DNA of 64,000 nt from Protaetiibacter sp. (GTDB taxonomy: Bacteria; Actinomycetota; Actinomycetes; Actinomycetales; Microbacteriaceae). The stretch is taken from the NCBI GenBank assembly GCA_030150265.1, contig JASLGG010000021.1, positions 1-64,000 on the forward strand, in the 5' to 3' direction. The position numbers and the translations under genes were made by a program. The notes below the pieces were generated by a model. The model ran no database searches and had not been told where the DNA came from. It worked only from the letters and a program-made list of their open reading frames with translations. Within the stretch, counting starts at the first letter, position 1; each line of letters begins with the position of its first letter. Positions 34,303 through 43,529 of the stretch are shown here, one piece after another.

Positions 34303-34869
34303 ATGACGTCCGCTCGCCCCTACCATCACGGCAACCTTCGTCAGGCGGTACTAGATGAGGCCGCGACGGTCGTGCGGGACAGGGGGGTTGCCGACCTGTC
34401 GCTCCGCGAGGTAGCGGCGACCATCGGCGTCACCCACGCCGCGCCGCGCCGGTACTTCCCCGGCCGGCAGGAGCTTCTTGACGCTTTGGCCGTTGAGGGC
34501 TTCGCCCACCTCGGCGTCCGGTTGCGAGAAGCTACCGAGGCTCCCGACTACCCGAGACGACTTCGCGCGATCGCCCGGACGTATGTCGACTTCGCGGTCT
34601 CAGAGGCGAACATCCTTGAGTTGATGTTCGCCCACAAACACGGTACGAGCGGTGAAGCCGTCAGCAAGAGCGCCGAGGCCGCCTTCGCGCCGATACTCCA
34701 AGTGTTCCGACGAGGCCAAGCCGAAGGGCTGCTCGCGGACCGGAGTGCAGAACAGCTCTCTCTGCTCTTCCTCGCCACTCTCCAGGGTCTTGCCGGCCTC
34801 ATCAACTGCGGCGTGATCCCGATCGACCAGGTCGACCAACTTATAGATGAGGTCGTCAGGCAGACCTGA
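34303..34869 (+). CDS. TetR-family repressor
   Basis: A 188-residue regulator: YHHGNLRQAVLDEAATVVRDRG then LSLREVAATIGVTHAAPRRYFPGRQEL is a TetR N-terminal HTH, and the rest is the ligand-binding helical bundle (TetR_C_33-like). It is divergent from the SDR operon, with an inverted operator in the 62-bp gap. Repression relieved by a toxic carbonyl or quinone compound is the likely logic, by analogy. Confidence 0.88.
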   Translation: MTSARPYHHGNLRQAVLDEAATVVRDRGVADLSLREVAATIGVTHAAPRRYFPGRQELLDALAVEGFAHLGVRLREATEAPDYPRRLRAIARTYVDFAVSEANILELMFAHKHGTSGEAVSKSAEAAFAPILQVFRRGQAEGLLADRSAEQLSLLFLATLQGLAGLINCGVIPIDQVDQLIDEVVRQT

Positions 34870-35006
34870 CAACGAGAACGCAGCGTCCTGGGTTCGGGGC
34901 GACCATCCGTGGGGCGTCTCAAACGGCTATCCGATCCGTACGTCGTCGGTCAGGTGTGTGATGAGGCGTTGAGCCTGACGCAGAACTGTCCACGGGGCAG
35001 TGCTTG

Positions 35007-36208
35007 TCACCGCGCCCAGCGCAACGAGAATGAGGATAATTTCCCTTCTTCGGCAACCGGGCTCTGAACGGCTGGGGTCTCGGACGAACCAAGTTCAGTA
35101 CCCACGGCTTCTCCCGCACTGACGCGGTAGAGAATCCTGAGCGCGTGGGCGGCTTGGGCTGGTACGACACCGTTGCCGAGGGCTGTGAGCTGTTCGGGCT
35201 GAGTCAGTCCGAGCTCAGGATTGGTGACCCAGCCGTCCGGTAGTCCCATGAGCCATTCCACGGTGCGAGGGGCGGGACGGTACTGCTCGTCGTCGCTCAT
35301 GAGGGTGGGTGAGGGGGCTTCTCGTCCGGTGAGGTGCTCCCATCGTCGGATTGCCACGGCGTAGCGTCCCCAGCGTCGAAGAGCTGCCCGATCAGTGGCC
35401 ATAGCAGCTCCAATTCCCGGGTCCGCCAGGCACCAGCCGGGCCGTTCAAGGCCAGGTCGATGACCTGATGGGACAGAGCGATTGTGCCACGGCGAGCGCG
35501 CACCCCGTCCAGGCTCTCCCCGCCGCGGGCGGCGTCGGAGGCCAGCGGGGTCCGGAACAGTGCGGCGCGCGAGGATGAAGATGCGAAAGCGGGCGTGGGG
35601 TGCTCCGATGTCGGAAGCGGGTAGGCCGACCCAGCGCGCGTCATACCCGAGGTCGGCCAGATCGCCGAGTACGGCTCCAAGAGCCCGTAGAGGTCGAGCT
35701 GGCCGGTTTCCCATATGCCACGGGTCGGATTCCACACCGCGAACGGCAGCGCCCTCGGCTTGGGTGACGGGCTCGGGGGTTGCGAGGATGGGGTTGCGTC
35801 CATCGTCCCTGTCTCCTTCTGGTGTCGGTCGGGTTGCGGCGGCCGAGAGCAGGCCTCCGGTTGCAGCACGTTGATCGCCTCGGCCATGCGCGCCGACAAG
35901 CCCGAGCGGGTACCAGGATGCAGGCCGGCCATATGTCCCACGGTGGACACGTCCTGGCAGGGAAACCCGCCGCAGATCACATCGACGGGTTCGACCGTGT
36001 TCCAGTCGATCGTGGTGATGTCGCCCAGGTTCGGCATGCCCGGCCAGTGATGAGCGAACACCCGCGCCGGGGCCGGGCTGAACTCCGAGAACCACATCGT
36101 CTCGCCGTCGAAGACCTCCTCGACGGCGAGGTCGAGTCCGCCATAGCCGGAGAACAGCGACCCGATCCGTAGGCGACGACCTTGGGCCTCGTCGTTCGAC
36201 TGGCGCAT
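35007..36208 (-). pseudogene. decayed cytosine-5 DNA methyltransferase
   Basis: The first frame (from ATG 36208) carries motif I RIGSLFSGYGGLDLAVEEVF and motif IV GGFPCQDVS. At about 35,862 the frame changes: after VLQPE, the expected segment containing the catalytic ENV (motif VI) is missing, and the homologous sequence continues in another frame with GLLSAAATRPTPEGD, then LPASDIGAPHARFRIFILA (motif VIII) and a C-terminal RTVEWLMGLPDGWVTN...LTALGNGVVPAQAA (motifs IX-X). A deletion of some 20 bases that removed motif VI explains both losses. The enzyme is therefore unlikely to be active. Relatives are common in actinobacterial phages and ICEs, where they mask DNA from restriction. Confidence 0.78.
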
Positions 36209-36470
36209 CAGGACTCCGGCAGATCGATGATCCCCGGCCAGAGCTCGCTCGCGAGCTCGATGCCGGGCTGGTCACCTGCGAAGTGCTCGGCCCGCCTCCT
36301 GCGCGCTATTGACAACAAGTTCCGCCGAGCGACCGTCATGTTGTTCGCCGGCCTCGTCAGAGCGATCACACGTCTTTCAGACGAGGCGCGAGCCGTCCCG
36401 AGCCGCATCGGATGCGACCGGGCTCGCGTGCTCACCTGCCCTCCGAACGGCGACAGAAGGAGCAGCCCAC
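36209..36470. other. intergenic region before the relaxase, candidate oriT
   Basis: No gene is seen. The region holds a palindrome gagctcgctcgcgagctc near 36,241-36,258 and a TTGACA box at 36,307 followed by acaaca/tgttgt half-sites. MobF relaxases usually nick close to their own gene, so the origin of transfer is expected here or in the next gap, but no nic consensus is recognised. Confidence 0.35.
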
Positions 36471-39400
36471 GTGACGGTTTCGATGCGCGTGATGAGCGCG
36501 GGCGATGGCTACAAGTACCTGTTGAAGTCCGTGGCCGCAGGCGACGGCGACCGCTCACTCTCCACGCCGCTGACCCGCTACTACGCGGAGGCAGGAACGC
36601 CGCCAGGCTTCTGGATGGGCTCGGGGCTGGACCGGCTCGGGCACGGCGAGCTGGTCGAGGGAGCACAGGTCTCAGAAGCTCAGCTCGCGCTCTTGGTCGG
36701 GATGGGCCATGACCCGATCACGGGCGAGCGGCTGGGCCGCGCCTACCAGCAGTTCGCGTCGATCACCGAGCGGATCAAGCAGCAAGTCGACGCTCTCGAC
36801 CCCGAGTTGGGACCGGCGACCCGAGCGCAGGAAGTGGCCGCAATCGAGGCGGAGGAAGCCGAGCGCGGCACCCGCCGCGCGGTAGCCGGTTACGACTTCA
36901 CATTCAGCGTGCCGAAGTCAGTCTCCACGATCTGGGCGGTTGCGGACGCCGGCACCCAAGCCCTGATCACAGACGCGCATCATGCGGCGGTTGCAGAGCT
37001 GGTTGCGTTCCTGGAACGCGAGGTTGCCGCAACCCGCGTCGGCGCAACCGGCCCGGACGGCGCGGTTGCGCACGTCGATGTCGCCGGTGTCGTGGCGGCG
37101 GCGTTCGATCACTACGACAGCCGCGCCGGCGACCCGCAGTTGCACACGCACGTGGTCATCAGCAACAAGGTCCTGACTGTGCAGGACGGGTTTTGGCGGA
37201 CCCTCGCGGGCCGGCCGATGCACGCGGTGGTCGTCGCGGTCTCCGAGCTCTACAACGCCGCTCTGGCCGATCAGCTCACCCGTGTCCTCGGCGTCGAGTG
37301 GGAAGCGCGCGAACGTGGCAGGGATCGGAACGCGGCCTGGGAAATCGAGGGCGTGCCCGACGAGCTCGTGGCCGAGTTCTCCACTCGGTCCCGCCACATC
37401 GAGGCCGAGAAAGATCGCCTCATCGCGGAGTATGTCGCCAAGCACGGCAGGCAGCCCTCCGCCCGAACGGTGCTGAAACTGCGGGCACAGGCGACGCTCG
37501 CCACGAGGCCGGAGAAGCAGGTCCGCTCGCTGGCCGACCTCACCCGTGAATGGCGCCAGCGTGCCGGACGGGTGGTGCGCCGGGACGCGAACGGCTGGGC
37601 GCGCACGCTCACCGCATCCACCGCAGACGCACCGCGGCGGGTGCTGCGCGCCGACGACGTGCCGCTGGATGTGGTGCGCGAGGTCGAGCAGACCGTGATG
37701 GAGACGGTCGGTGAGAAGCGTTCGACCTGGACCCGCTGGAACTTGCACGCCGAAGCATCCCGGCAGTTGATGGGGTGGCGGTTCGCCAGCATCCAGGATC
37801 GGGAGGCGATCACCGGGCTCGTGGTCGATGCCGCAGAGCACGCTTCGCTGCGGCTGACGCCGCCGGAGCTGGCGTCGAGCCCGTTGCAGTTCTGCCGCGT
37901 GGACGGCACCTCCCGGTTCCGTCCGCACGCCTCGACCCTGTTCTCATCCGAAGTCTTGCTGGCCGCCGAAGACCGGCTCCTGGCGCGCGCCGCTGACACC
38001 TCCGGGCCGGTGGTGCCGTTGGAGACGGTCGAGAGGATCGCCCGCAAGCCCGACGCACGCGGCCGGGTGCTCGGCGAGGATCAGGCCGCGGCCCTGGCCG
38101 CGGTCGCGGTCTCCGGTCGTGTCGTGGACGTGCTGGTCGGTCCGGCCGGGGCCGGTAAGACGACGGCGATGAACGGGCTCCGGCGGGCATGGGAGAAGGA
38201 GCGCGGGACCGGCTCGGTGATCGGGCTCGCCCCCTCGGCGGTCGCCGCGCAGGTCCTCGCCGATGACCTCGGTATCGCCACGGAGAACACGGCGAAGTGG
38301 TGGCAGAACCACATCATGTACGGGACCACGTTCACGGCCGGCCAGCTCGTCATCATCGACGAGGCGAGCCTGGCCGGCACGATGTCATTGGATCGGCTCA
38401 CCCGTGAAGCCGAGAAGGCCGGCGCGAAAGTCCTCCTGGTCGGCGACTGGGGCCAGCTCCAATCACCCGGCGCCGGCGGCAGCTTCGCCATGCTCGTGCA
38501 CGCCCGCGACGACGCCCCCGAGCTGACCGATCTGCACCGCTTCACCAACGAGTGGGAGAAGACCACCTCGCTCCAACTCCGTCACGGCCGCACCGAGGCG
38601 ATCGACATCCTGATCGAGCACGGCCGGGTCACCGGGGGCGATGAGGAAGCGATGGTCGACGCCGCCTACACCGCATGGCGACGTGATCGTGCCGCCGGGC
38701 GCGCGTCGATCCTGGTCACCGAGACCCAGGCGACCGTCACCGAACTGAACGCCAGGGCGCGGGCGGATCGGATCATCGACGGCACCGTGAATCCCACCCG
38801 CGAATTGCCGCTGCACGATGGCACCGCGGTCTCGGAGGGCGATCTGGTCATCACCCGCGAGAACGACCGGCGGCTCCGCAACGGCCGAACGTGGGTTCGC
38901 AACGGCTCCCGCTGGATCGTCACCGGGGTTCGTGAGGATGGGTCGGTCAGCATCCGCCCGGCCGGGCGCAGGTTTGGCGGCGGGATCGTCCTGCCGGCCG
39001 ACTACGTGGCCGAGCACCTGGACCTCGGCTACGCGATCACCGCACATCGCGCCCAGGGCGTGACCACCGACACCGCGCACGCGGTCGTCACCGCCACCAC
39101 GACGCGGGAGAACTTCTACGTCTCCATGACTCGCGGTGCTCACAGCAACCACGCCTATGTCGCCGTCGATCGAGAGGACGCCGAACACGCGGTGCCGCAT
39201 CCCGGCGACAACCCGGACGTCACCGCCCGCTCGGTCCTCTACGGCGTGCTCCAGCACATCGGCGCCGAGCTGTCCGCACACGAGACGATCACCGCCGAGC
39301 AAGACCGCTGGGGCTCGATCGCGCAGCTCGCGGCCGAGTACGACACCATCGCGCAAGCCGCCCAGCACGACCGCTGGGTCACCCTCCTGCAAGCCTCCGG

Positions 39401-40037
39401 GCTCACACCCGAGCAGGCCGAAGACGTGCTTGGCTCCGACGCCTACGGCGCCCTGTCAGCCGAGCTGCGTCACGCCGAAGCCAACCACCATGACCTCGAC
39501 GCGCTACTCCCGCGTCTGGTGGCGGCGCGGAGCCTGGAAGACGCCGAGGACATCGCCTCCGTCCTGCACGCCCGCGTCGCGCGCGCCACCGCTCGACCCG
39601 CCGGATCAGGCCGCACCCGGAAATCTCCGAGGCTGATCGCCGGGCTGATCCCGCACGCTGGCGGGCAGATGACCGACGATATGCGGCAGGCCCTGGACGA
39701 GCGCCGCGAGCTGATCGAGGCCCGCGCTGACGCGGTGCTCCGCGGCTGCCTCACCGGTGAGGAGCCGTGGACGGCCGACCTTGGCACGGCACCGAGGGGT
39801 GAGAAGCAGAAGGCGGCGTGGTGGCGCGCCGCTCGCACGGTCGCCGCCTACCGCGACCGTTACGGCATCACCGACGACCGGACCCCGCTCGGCGCGTCAC
39901 CAGAGAGCACCAGCCAGAAGATCGACGCCATCCGCGCCCGCGCCGCTCTGAACCGCGCCCAGGCGATTGTTCACGAAGGCACGACGGCTGATGCGGTGCG
40001 GCCAGCGACCACATCACGCCCCGCTCCGAGTTTGTGA
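36471..40037 (+). CDS. MobF-family relaxase-helicase (TraA-like)
   Basis: An 1188-residue conjugative relaxase. The N-terminal nuclease has a Tyr pair at 37-38 (LTRYYAEAG) and the three-His metal site H214, H225, H227 (FDHYD and QLHTH). The C-terminal RecD-like helicase has Walker A GPAGAGKTT near 557-565 and LVIIDEASLAG as Walker B, with late motifs YAITAHRAQGVT and FYVSMTRG. It should nick oriT and unwind the strand for transfer. The GTG at 36471 follows AAGGAG by eight bases; the open frame extends further upstream without support. Confidence 0.93.
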   Translation: MTVSMRVMSAGDGYKYLLKSVAAGDGDRSLSTPLTRYYAEAGTPPGFWMGSGLDRLGHGELVEGAQVSEAQLALLVGMGHDPITGERLGRAYQQFASITERIKQQVDALDPELGPATRAQEVAAIEAEEAERGTRRAVAGYDFTFSVPKSVSTIWAVADAGTQALITDAHHAAVAELVAFLEREVAATRVGATGPDGAVAHVDVAGVVAAAFDHYDSRAGDPQLHTHVVISNKVLTVQDGFWRTLAGRPMHAVVVAVSELYNAALADQLTRVLGVEWEARERGRDRNAAWEIEGVPDELVAEFSTRSRHIEAEKDRLIAEYVAKHGRQPSARTVLKLRAQATLATRPEKQVRSLADLTREWRQRAGRVVRRDANGWARTLTASTADAPRRVLRADDVPLDVVREVEQTVMETVGEKRSTWTRWNLHAEASRQLMGWRFASIQDREAITGLVVDAAEHASLRLTPPELASSPLQFCRVDGTSRFRPHASTLFSSEVLLAAEDRLLARAADTSGPVVPLETVERIARKPDARGRVLGEDQAAALAAVAVSGRVVDVLVGPAGAGKTTAMNGLRRAWEKERGTGSVIGLAPSAVAAQVLADDLGIATENTAKWWQNHIMYGTTFTAGQLVIIDEASLAGTMSLDRLTREAEKAGAKVLLVGDWGQLQSPGAGGSFAMLVHARDDAPELTDLHRFTNEWEKTTSLQLRHGRTEAIDILIEHGRVTGGDEEAMVDAAYTAWRRDRAAGRASILVTETQATVTELNARARADRIIDGTVNPTRELPLHDGTAVSEGDLVITRENDRRLRNGRTWVRNGSRWIVTGVREDGSVSIRPAGRRFGGGIVLPADYVAEHLDLGYAITAHRAQGVTTDTAHAVVTATTTRENFYVSMTRGAHSNHAYVAVDREDAEHAVPHPGDNPDVTARSVLYGVLQHIGAELSAHETITAEQDRWGSIAQLAAEYDTIAQAAQHDRWVTLLQASGLTPEQAEDVLGSDAYGALSAELRHAEANHHDLDALLPRLVAARSLEDAEDIASVLHARVARATARPAGSGRTRKSPRLIAGLIPHAGGQMTDDMRQALDERRELIEARADAVLRGCLTGEEPWTADLGTAPRGEKQKAAWWRAARTVAAYRDRYGITDDRTPLGASPESTSQKIDAIRARAALNRAQAIVHEGTTADAVRPATTSRPAPSL

Positions 40038-40062
40038 GACCCGACCAGCGATGGGCCAACCG

Positions 40063-41067
40063 TCAGAGAGAACGTCCCGTCGTGCCCGGCGACGGGCGCC
40101 GGTGGCCGAACTCGCGTCCGACCTCGGGCCGCGTCACAGTCCGGTCCGGGGTTCTGTCGGCGTCGAGTAGATCGATCACGTCGCTTGGCTGAGTGACGAG
40201 TGAGGCGAAGCCTTGCTTTATGAGTTCGTTCGGTCCCGCGCTCGCCACGCTGGTCACCGGGCCGGGCACCGCGCCGACGCCCCGGACGAGCTCGCGTGCG
40301 GCGATGACGGTAGTCATCGACCCGGACCGGGGACCGGCTTCGGGGATCACGGTCGCACCGGAGAGTGCCGCCAGCAGGCGGTTGCGGGACAGGAACCTGT
40401 GCCTGGTCGGCGCGGCTCCGGGCGGCAGCTCACTGATCAGCAGCCCGACATCTCCGATCCGGTTCAACAGCTCGCTGTGCCCGGCGGGGTAGGGGCGATC
40501 CAACCCGTTCGCCAGGACCGCGATCGTCTGTCCGCTCGCGGCGAGCACGCTCTTGTGCGCGGCCCCCTCGATCCCGTAAGCGCCGCCGGAGACGACGACT
40601 CGTTCCTCATCGGCAAGACCTGTCGCCAGCTCGCTGGCGACGTGCTCGCCGTAGGAGGTCGCGGCGCGTGAGCCGGTGATCGTGGCCCGATCGCTCAGCG
40701 CCGTCGTCAGGAACGTGACCGCGCCGCGTGTCCACAGCAGGTACGGCGCACGATCGCTCAGGTCGTTCAGCCCTGCGGGCCATTCCTTGTCGGCCGGGAT
40801 GAGCGTGCCGAACCCGTGCCGCTCCGCCTGCGCTACCTGATCCGGCAGGCCGGGCGTGACCCGCGCCGTCAGCCGTTCGCGCCACATCAGCACGTCGGCG
40901 CGGGCCAGGCCCGGCACGTCGTCCTCGGACTCGATCAGCCGCAGCGTCTCGACCCCACCGTGACGGGCCAGGACGTACCCGGTGGTCGAGTCGTTCGGCT
41001 CGGCGATCATCGACAACGCGATCCGCGCCATCCGCTCTCCCTGCACCTGCTCCGCCAACGTCGCCAT
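40063..41067 (-). CDS. DprA/Smf-like DNA-processing protein
   Basis: A 334-residue protein with the Rossmann-like DprA core: ATITGSRAATSYGEHVASELA, VVVSGGAYGIEGAAHKSVL, GQTIAVLANGLDRPYPAGH, FLSRNRLLAALSGATVIPEAG and RSGSMTTVIAA. A degenerate helical N-terminus precedes it and the winged helix seen in chromosomal DprA seems reduced. DprA loads RecA on single-stranded DNA in transformation; an ICE copy could handle incoming transfer DNA. LOG/DprA folds also occur in defence proteins. It is convergent with the relaxase. Confidence 0.85.
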   Translation of the reverse strand: MATLAEQVQGERMARIALSMIAEPNDSTTGYVLARHGGVETLRLIESEDDVPGLARADVLMWRERLTARVTPGLPDQVAQAERHGFGTLIPADKEWPAGLNDLSDRAPYLLWTRGAVTFLTTALSDRATITGSRAATSYGEHVASELATGLADEERVVVSGGAYGIEGAAHKSVLAASGQTIAVLANGLDRPYPAGHSELLNRIGDVGLLISELPPGAAPTRHRFLSRNRLLAALSGATVIPEAGPRSGSMTTVIAARELVRGVGAVPGPVTSVASAGPNELIKQGFASLVTQPSDVIDLLDADRTPDRTVTRPEVGREFGHRRPSPGTTGRSL

Positions 41068-41278
41068 GATTCGGTGTCCTCTCGCTCCAAGGTCACCGAC
41101 GAGGTACACGCCCGCCTGCCGCCGGGGTTCCCTCTGTCACGAGCCAGTCGTAGACTCGGTGGCGAGGCAGGTTCAGCAAACTACGCGGGTCCTTTGGGAC
41201 GGCCCCTCGCGGGCACTCGGTTCATAGCCGCCTCCACGACGGAACACCGTCGCGCTATGACGAGGAAAGAGGCCCGCA
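41068..41278. other. 211-bp gap between divergent dprA-like and membrane-protein genes
   Basis: It must hold the promoters of both neighbours. No confident boxes, repeats or RNA gene are visible. Confidence 0.3.
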
Positions 41279-41644
41279 ATGCTCCGCCAATCCATGAATC
41301 TCAGCGCACGAGCGTACGGCGTCCTCCACTACGCACCCACCAACCTGCTGCTCAACGCCATCCGCACCAGACGCGGCCTCAAGTGGGGCATCCCCGCGAT
41401 GCTCCTGGGCGTGCCCTACCTCTACGCCGCCGCGATCTGCACCACGATCATCAACGACGGTGGCCCCGGCTGGCTGTACCTGCTGGTCCTACTGTTCGTC
41501 TGGAACGCCTTCAAGATGGTCTGGATCGGCCCCGTCAGCCTCGCGCTCCTGGCACGGGCGAGATTCTCGGAGCACCGTGATCTGTCGCGTGCTGCTAGCC
41601 AGCGTCCCGCGGCAGCGGAGGAAGCCGTAGTAGGAAGCGAATGA
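41279..41644 (+). CDS. small ICE membrane protein
   Basis: A 121-residue protein with two membrane helices (about 37-60 and 64-88). The N-terminal MNLSARAYGVLHYAPTNLLL and RRGLKWGIPAMLLGVPYL are conserved in proteins of related actinobacterial elements in my recollection, sometimes mis-annotated as sulfate permease. AGAGG lies seven bases before the ATG. The function is unknown. Confidence 0.65.
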   Translation: MLRQSMNLSARAYGVLHYAPTNLLLNAIRTRRGLKWGIPAMLLGVPYLYAAAICTTIINDGGPGWLYLLVLLFVWNAFKMVWIGPVSLALLARARFSEHRDLSRAASQRPAAAEEAVVGSE

Positions 41645-41806
41645 GCTGCGAGCAGCCTCGACGGCTATCTCAGACGGGTGCCAGTCCGATGAGATGCCGT
41701 TCGGTTCATCGGTGATCGAAGCCGCCCGCACCCGCGCGCTCCTTGGGCTGGCGATGCTGCAACTGGTAGCGTGACGTTGGAGCCCGTAAGAGGAGAGTGC
41801 AGGAAG

Positions 41807-42040
41807 ATGGCGGAAGAACACGAAGTTCTGACTACTGACGAGGCAGCCGCCCTTCTGCGCGTCAGTACGAAGACTGTCCTCGCGCTCGCCCGCGAAGGGA
41901 CCTTGCCAGGAGAGAAGGTTGGACGCGCCTGGCGCTTCCTCCGGAGCGATGTCTTGGCCCTAGTCCGGGGTGGCTCCGCGACCAAACTGATGTCTGAGGC
42001 CGGCGACATCGTGGACCCCGGAGGAGGCCGCGATGATTGA
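41807..42040 (+). CDS. helix-turn-helix (excisionase-type) protein heading the ParB-Dam cassette
   Basis: A 77-residue protein with a MerR/Xis-type HTH: LTTDEAAALLRVSTKTVLALAREGTLPGEKVGRAWRF then SDVLALVRG. It is not adjacent to the integrase but heads a run of five overlapping genes, so it is more likely the cassette's regulator or a DNA-binding subunit. The ATG at 41807 has an AGGAG-type site upstream. It overlaps the next gene by 8 bp. Confidence 0.8.
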   Translation: MAEEHEVLTTDEAAALLRVSTKTVLALAREGTLPGEKVGRAWRFLRSDVLALVRGGSATKLMSEAGDIVDPGGGRDD

Positions 42041-43529
42041 CATGTCCGCCTGGGACGAGATGGTCGTTGACGTGGTCAACGACCTGCATCTGGACCCCCG
42101 GAACGTTCGGCTCGACATTCCCGATGGCGTGCCGGAATCCGACATCGTCCAGGACCTCTTCACAAACGAGAAGGCGTTGAACCTGGTAGAAGGCATAGCC
42201 AAGGTCGGATTGCTGACTCACGAAGTCCCGATCGTGGTGGAGCGCGATGGTCAATTGATCGTGGTCGAGGGGAATCGGCGCGTTGCTGCGCTCAAGGCCA
42301 TCCAGAACCCCTATCTGGCTCCCGACCACCAGTCGCGCATCAGCAAGTTCGCGCAGCTCGTTCCTAGTCGGGAAGCAGTTCGGCGCATAACTGTCAAGAA
42401 GGCGCCGTCCCAAGACGACGCGGATCAGTTGATTGCTGCTCTTCACACCGGTAACCAACGTGTCGCATGGACTCCGGCCCGGCAGGCGGCCTTCTTCCAA
42501 GCGCAGCTCGACGCTGGCAAGTCCCCAGACCACCTGATTGCTCAGTACCCGACTGTCGACGTGCGAAAGTTCATCACGCGAAGCCGGATTCTCGAACTGT
42601 TCCGCAACGTCTCTTACGATGACCCTTCGCTCGGAGACTACGCGCGCAAGCGACGATTCCCCGTGTCAACGCTGGCCCGTCTATACGAGAACGAAAAGTT
42701 CCTCGATCTGGTAGGGATTCAGGTCAAGAACGGGACCGGCGAAGTATCTCTGCTGTCCAGTGCAGCATCCTTCAAACGAGTCGCCACAAAGATCGTCAGT
42801 GACATCCGGGACGGCAAGATCAACACTCGCTCGCTGAATAAGACCTCTAGCGATCGCTATGTCGAGTACATGGACGAGCTCCGCGATCTGCTCAACGAGC
42901 AGCATCCCGAGGACGACACTCACACAGATGGGCAACCCGGCTATACCTCCACCTCGCAATCTAACTCCCGTCAAGGAGCAGGAGGGAGCAGGCCTGACGA
43001 AGGAGCTGGTTCCGCGGGCAGTGGAGAAGACCAGTCGAATGAACCATCCGACACTGGCAGAGACAAGGCCAAACCGTTCCCGAAGAAACGGAACTATCTG
43101 AACACTGACAATCTCGCTGTTCCATCGGCATTTCCGGCTTCGATCCACGAGATTGTCAAAGAACTCTCGGCCATCAACATCCAGAGATTCCCCAACGCGA
43201 CGCTTGACCTCCTCAGAACATTTCTGGAGAAGACGATCAAGGCTTACGCCGAGGCGTTGGGGGAGGATATTCGAAAGGGGTCGAACGAGAAGGGTTTCGT
43301 CTTTCTGTCGAACTGCCTCGTATGGCTTGAAGATCACTTTCGGACAGCAGGCATGACAGCGTTGATCCAGCCTGTTCAGAAAATTCGTGGCGGACGCTAT
43401 GGATTTGTCGGGTCCAAGGAACACCTGGACGCAACGAATCACAACCATCACATCTTTGCCACCCCCGATGATGTCCGAGAGAGCTGGGCAACGATCGAAG
43501 GAATCATGAAGGCGGTACTGAAACCATGA
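42033..43529 (+). CDS. ParB-like domain protein A of the ParB-Dam cassette
   Basis: A 498-residue protein. Residues about 10-110 form a ParB/Srx-type domain: LHLDPRNVRLD, LVEGIAKVGLLTHEVPIVVERDG and the NTP-pocket-like box VVEGNRRVAALKAIQNP. A helical region follows (IAQYPTVDVRKFITRSRILELF), then a Ser/Gly/Asp-rich linker (about 295-355) and a C-terminal helical domain (LAVPSAFPASIHEIVKELS...LLRTFLEKTIKAYAEAL) that may be HEPN-like. It is larger than a partition ParB and no ParA or parS is seen, so a role in modification or restriction with its neighbours is more likely. It overlaps the Dam gene by 4 bp. Confidence 0.72.
   Translation: MIDMSAWDEMVVDVVNDLHLDPRNVRLDIPDGVPESDIVQDLFTNEKALNLVEGIAKVGLLTHEVPIVVERDGQLIVVEGNRRVAALKAIQNPYLAPDHQSRISKFAQLVPSREAVRRITVKKAPSQDDADQLIAALHTGNQRVAWTPARQAAFFQAQLDAGKSPDHLIAQYPTVDVRKFITRSRILELFRNVSYDDPSLGDYARKRRFPVSTLARLYENEKFLDLVGIQVKNGTGEVSLLSSAASFKRVATKIVSDIRDGKINTRSLNKTSSDRYVEYMDELRDLLNEQHPEDDTHTDGQPGYTSTSQSNSRQGAGGSRPDEGAGSAGSGEDQSNEPSDTGRDKAKPFPKKRNYLNTDNLAVPSAFPASIHEIVKELSAINIQRFPNATLDLLRTFLEKTIKAYAEALGEDIRKGSNEKGFVFLSNCLVWLEDHFRTAGMTALIQPVQKIRGGRYGFVGSKEHLDATNHNHHIFATPDDVRESWATIEGIMKAVLKP

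Noticed and set aside
35297..35850. The first-frame continuation of the broken methyltransferase as a separate conserved gene
   Set aside because: The frame has familiar-looking Ser/Thr-rich segments, but the other frame carries methyltransferase motifs VIII to X over the same DNA, so I treat it as an overlapping non-coding frame. This is not fully certain.
41807..42040. The HTH gene at 41,807 as the excisionase of the ICE
   Set aside because: A better candidate overlaps the integrase at 12,532; this one is 29 kb away and joined to the ParB-Dam cassette.
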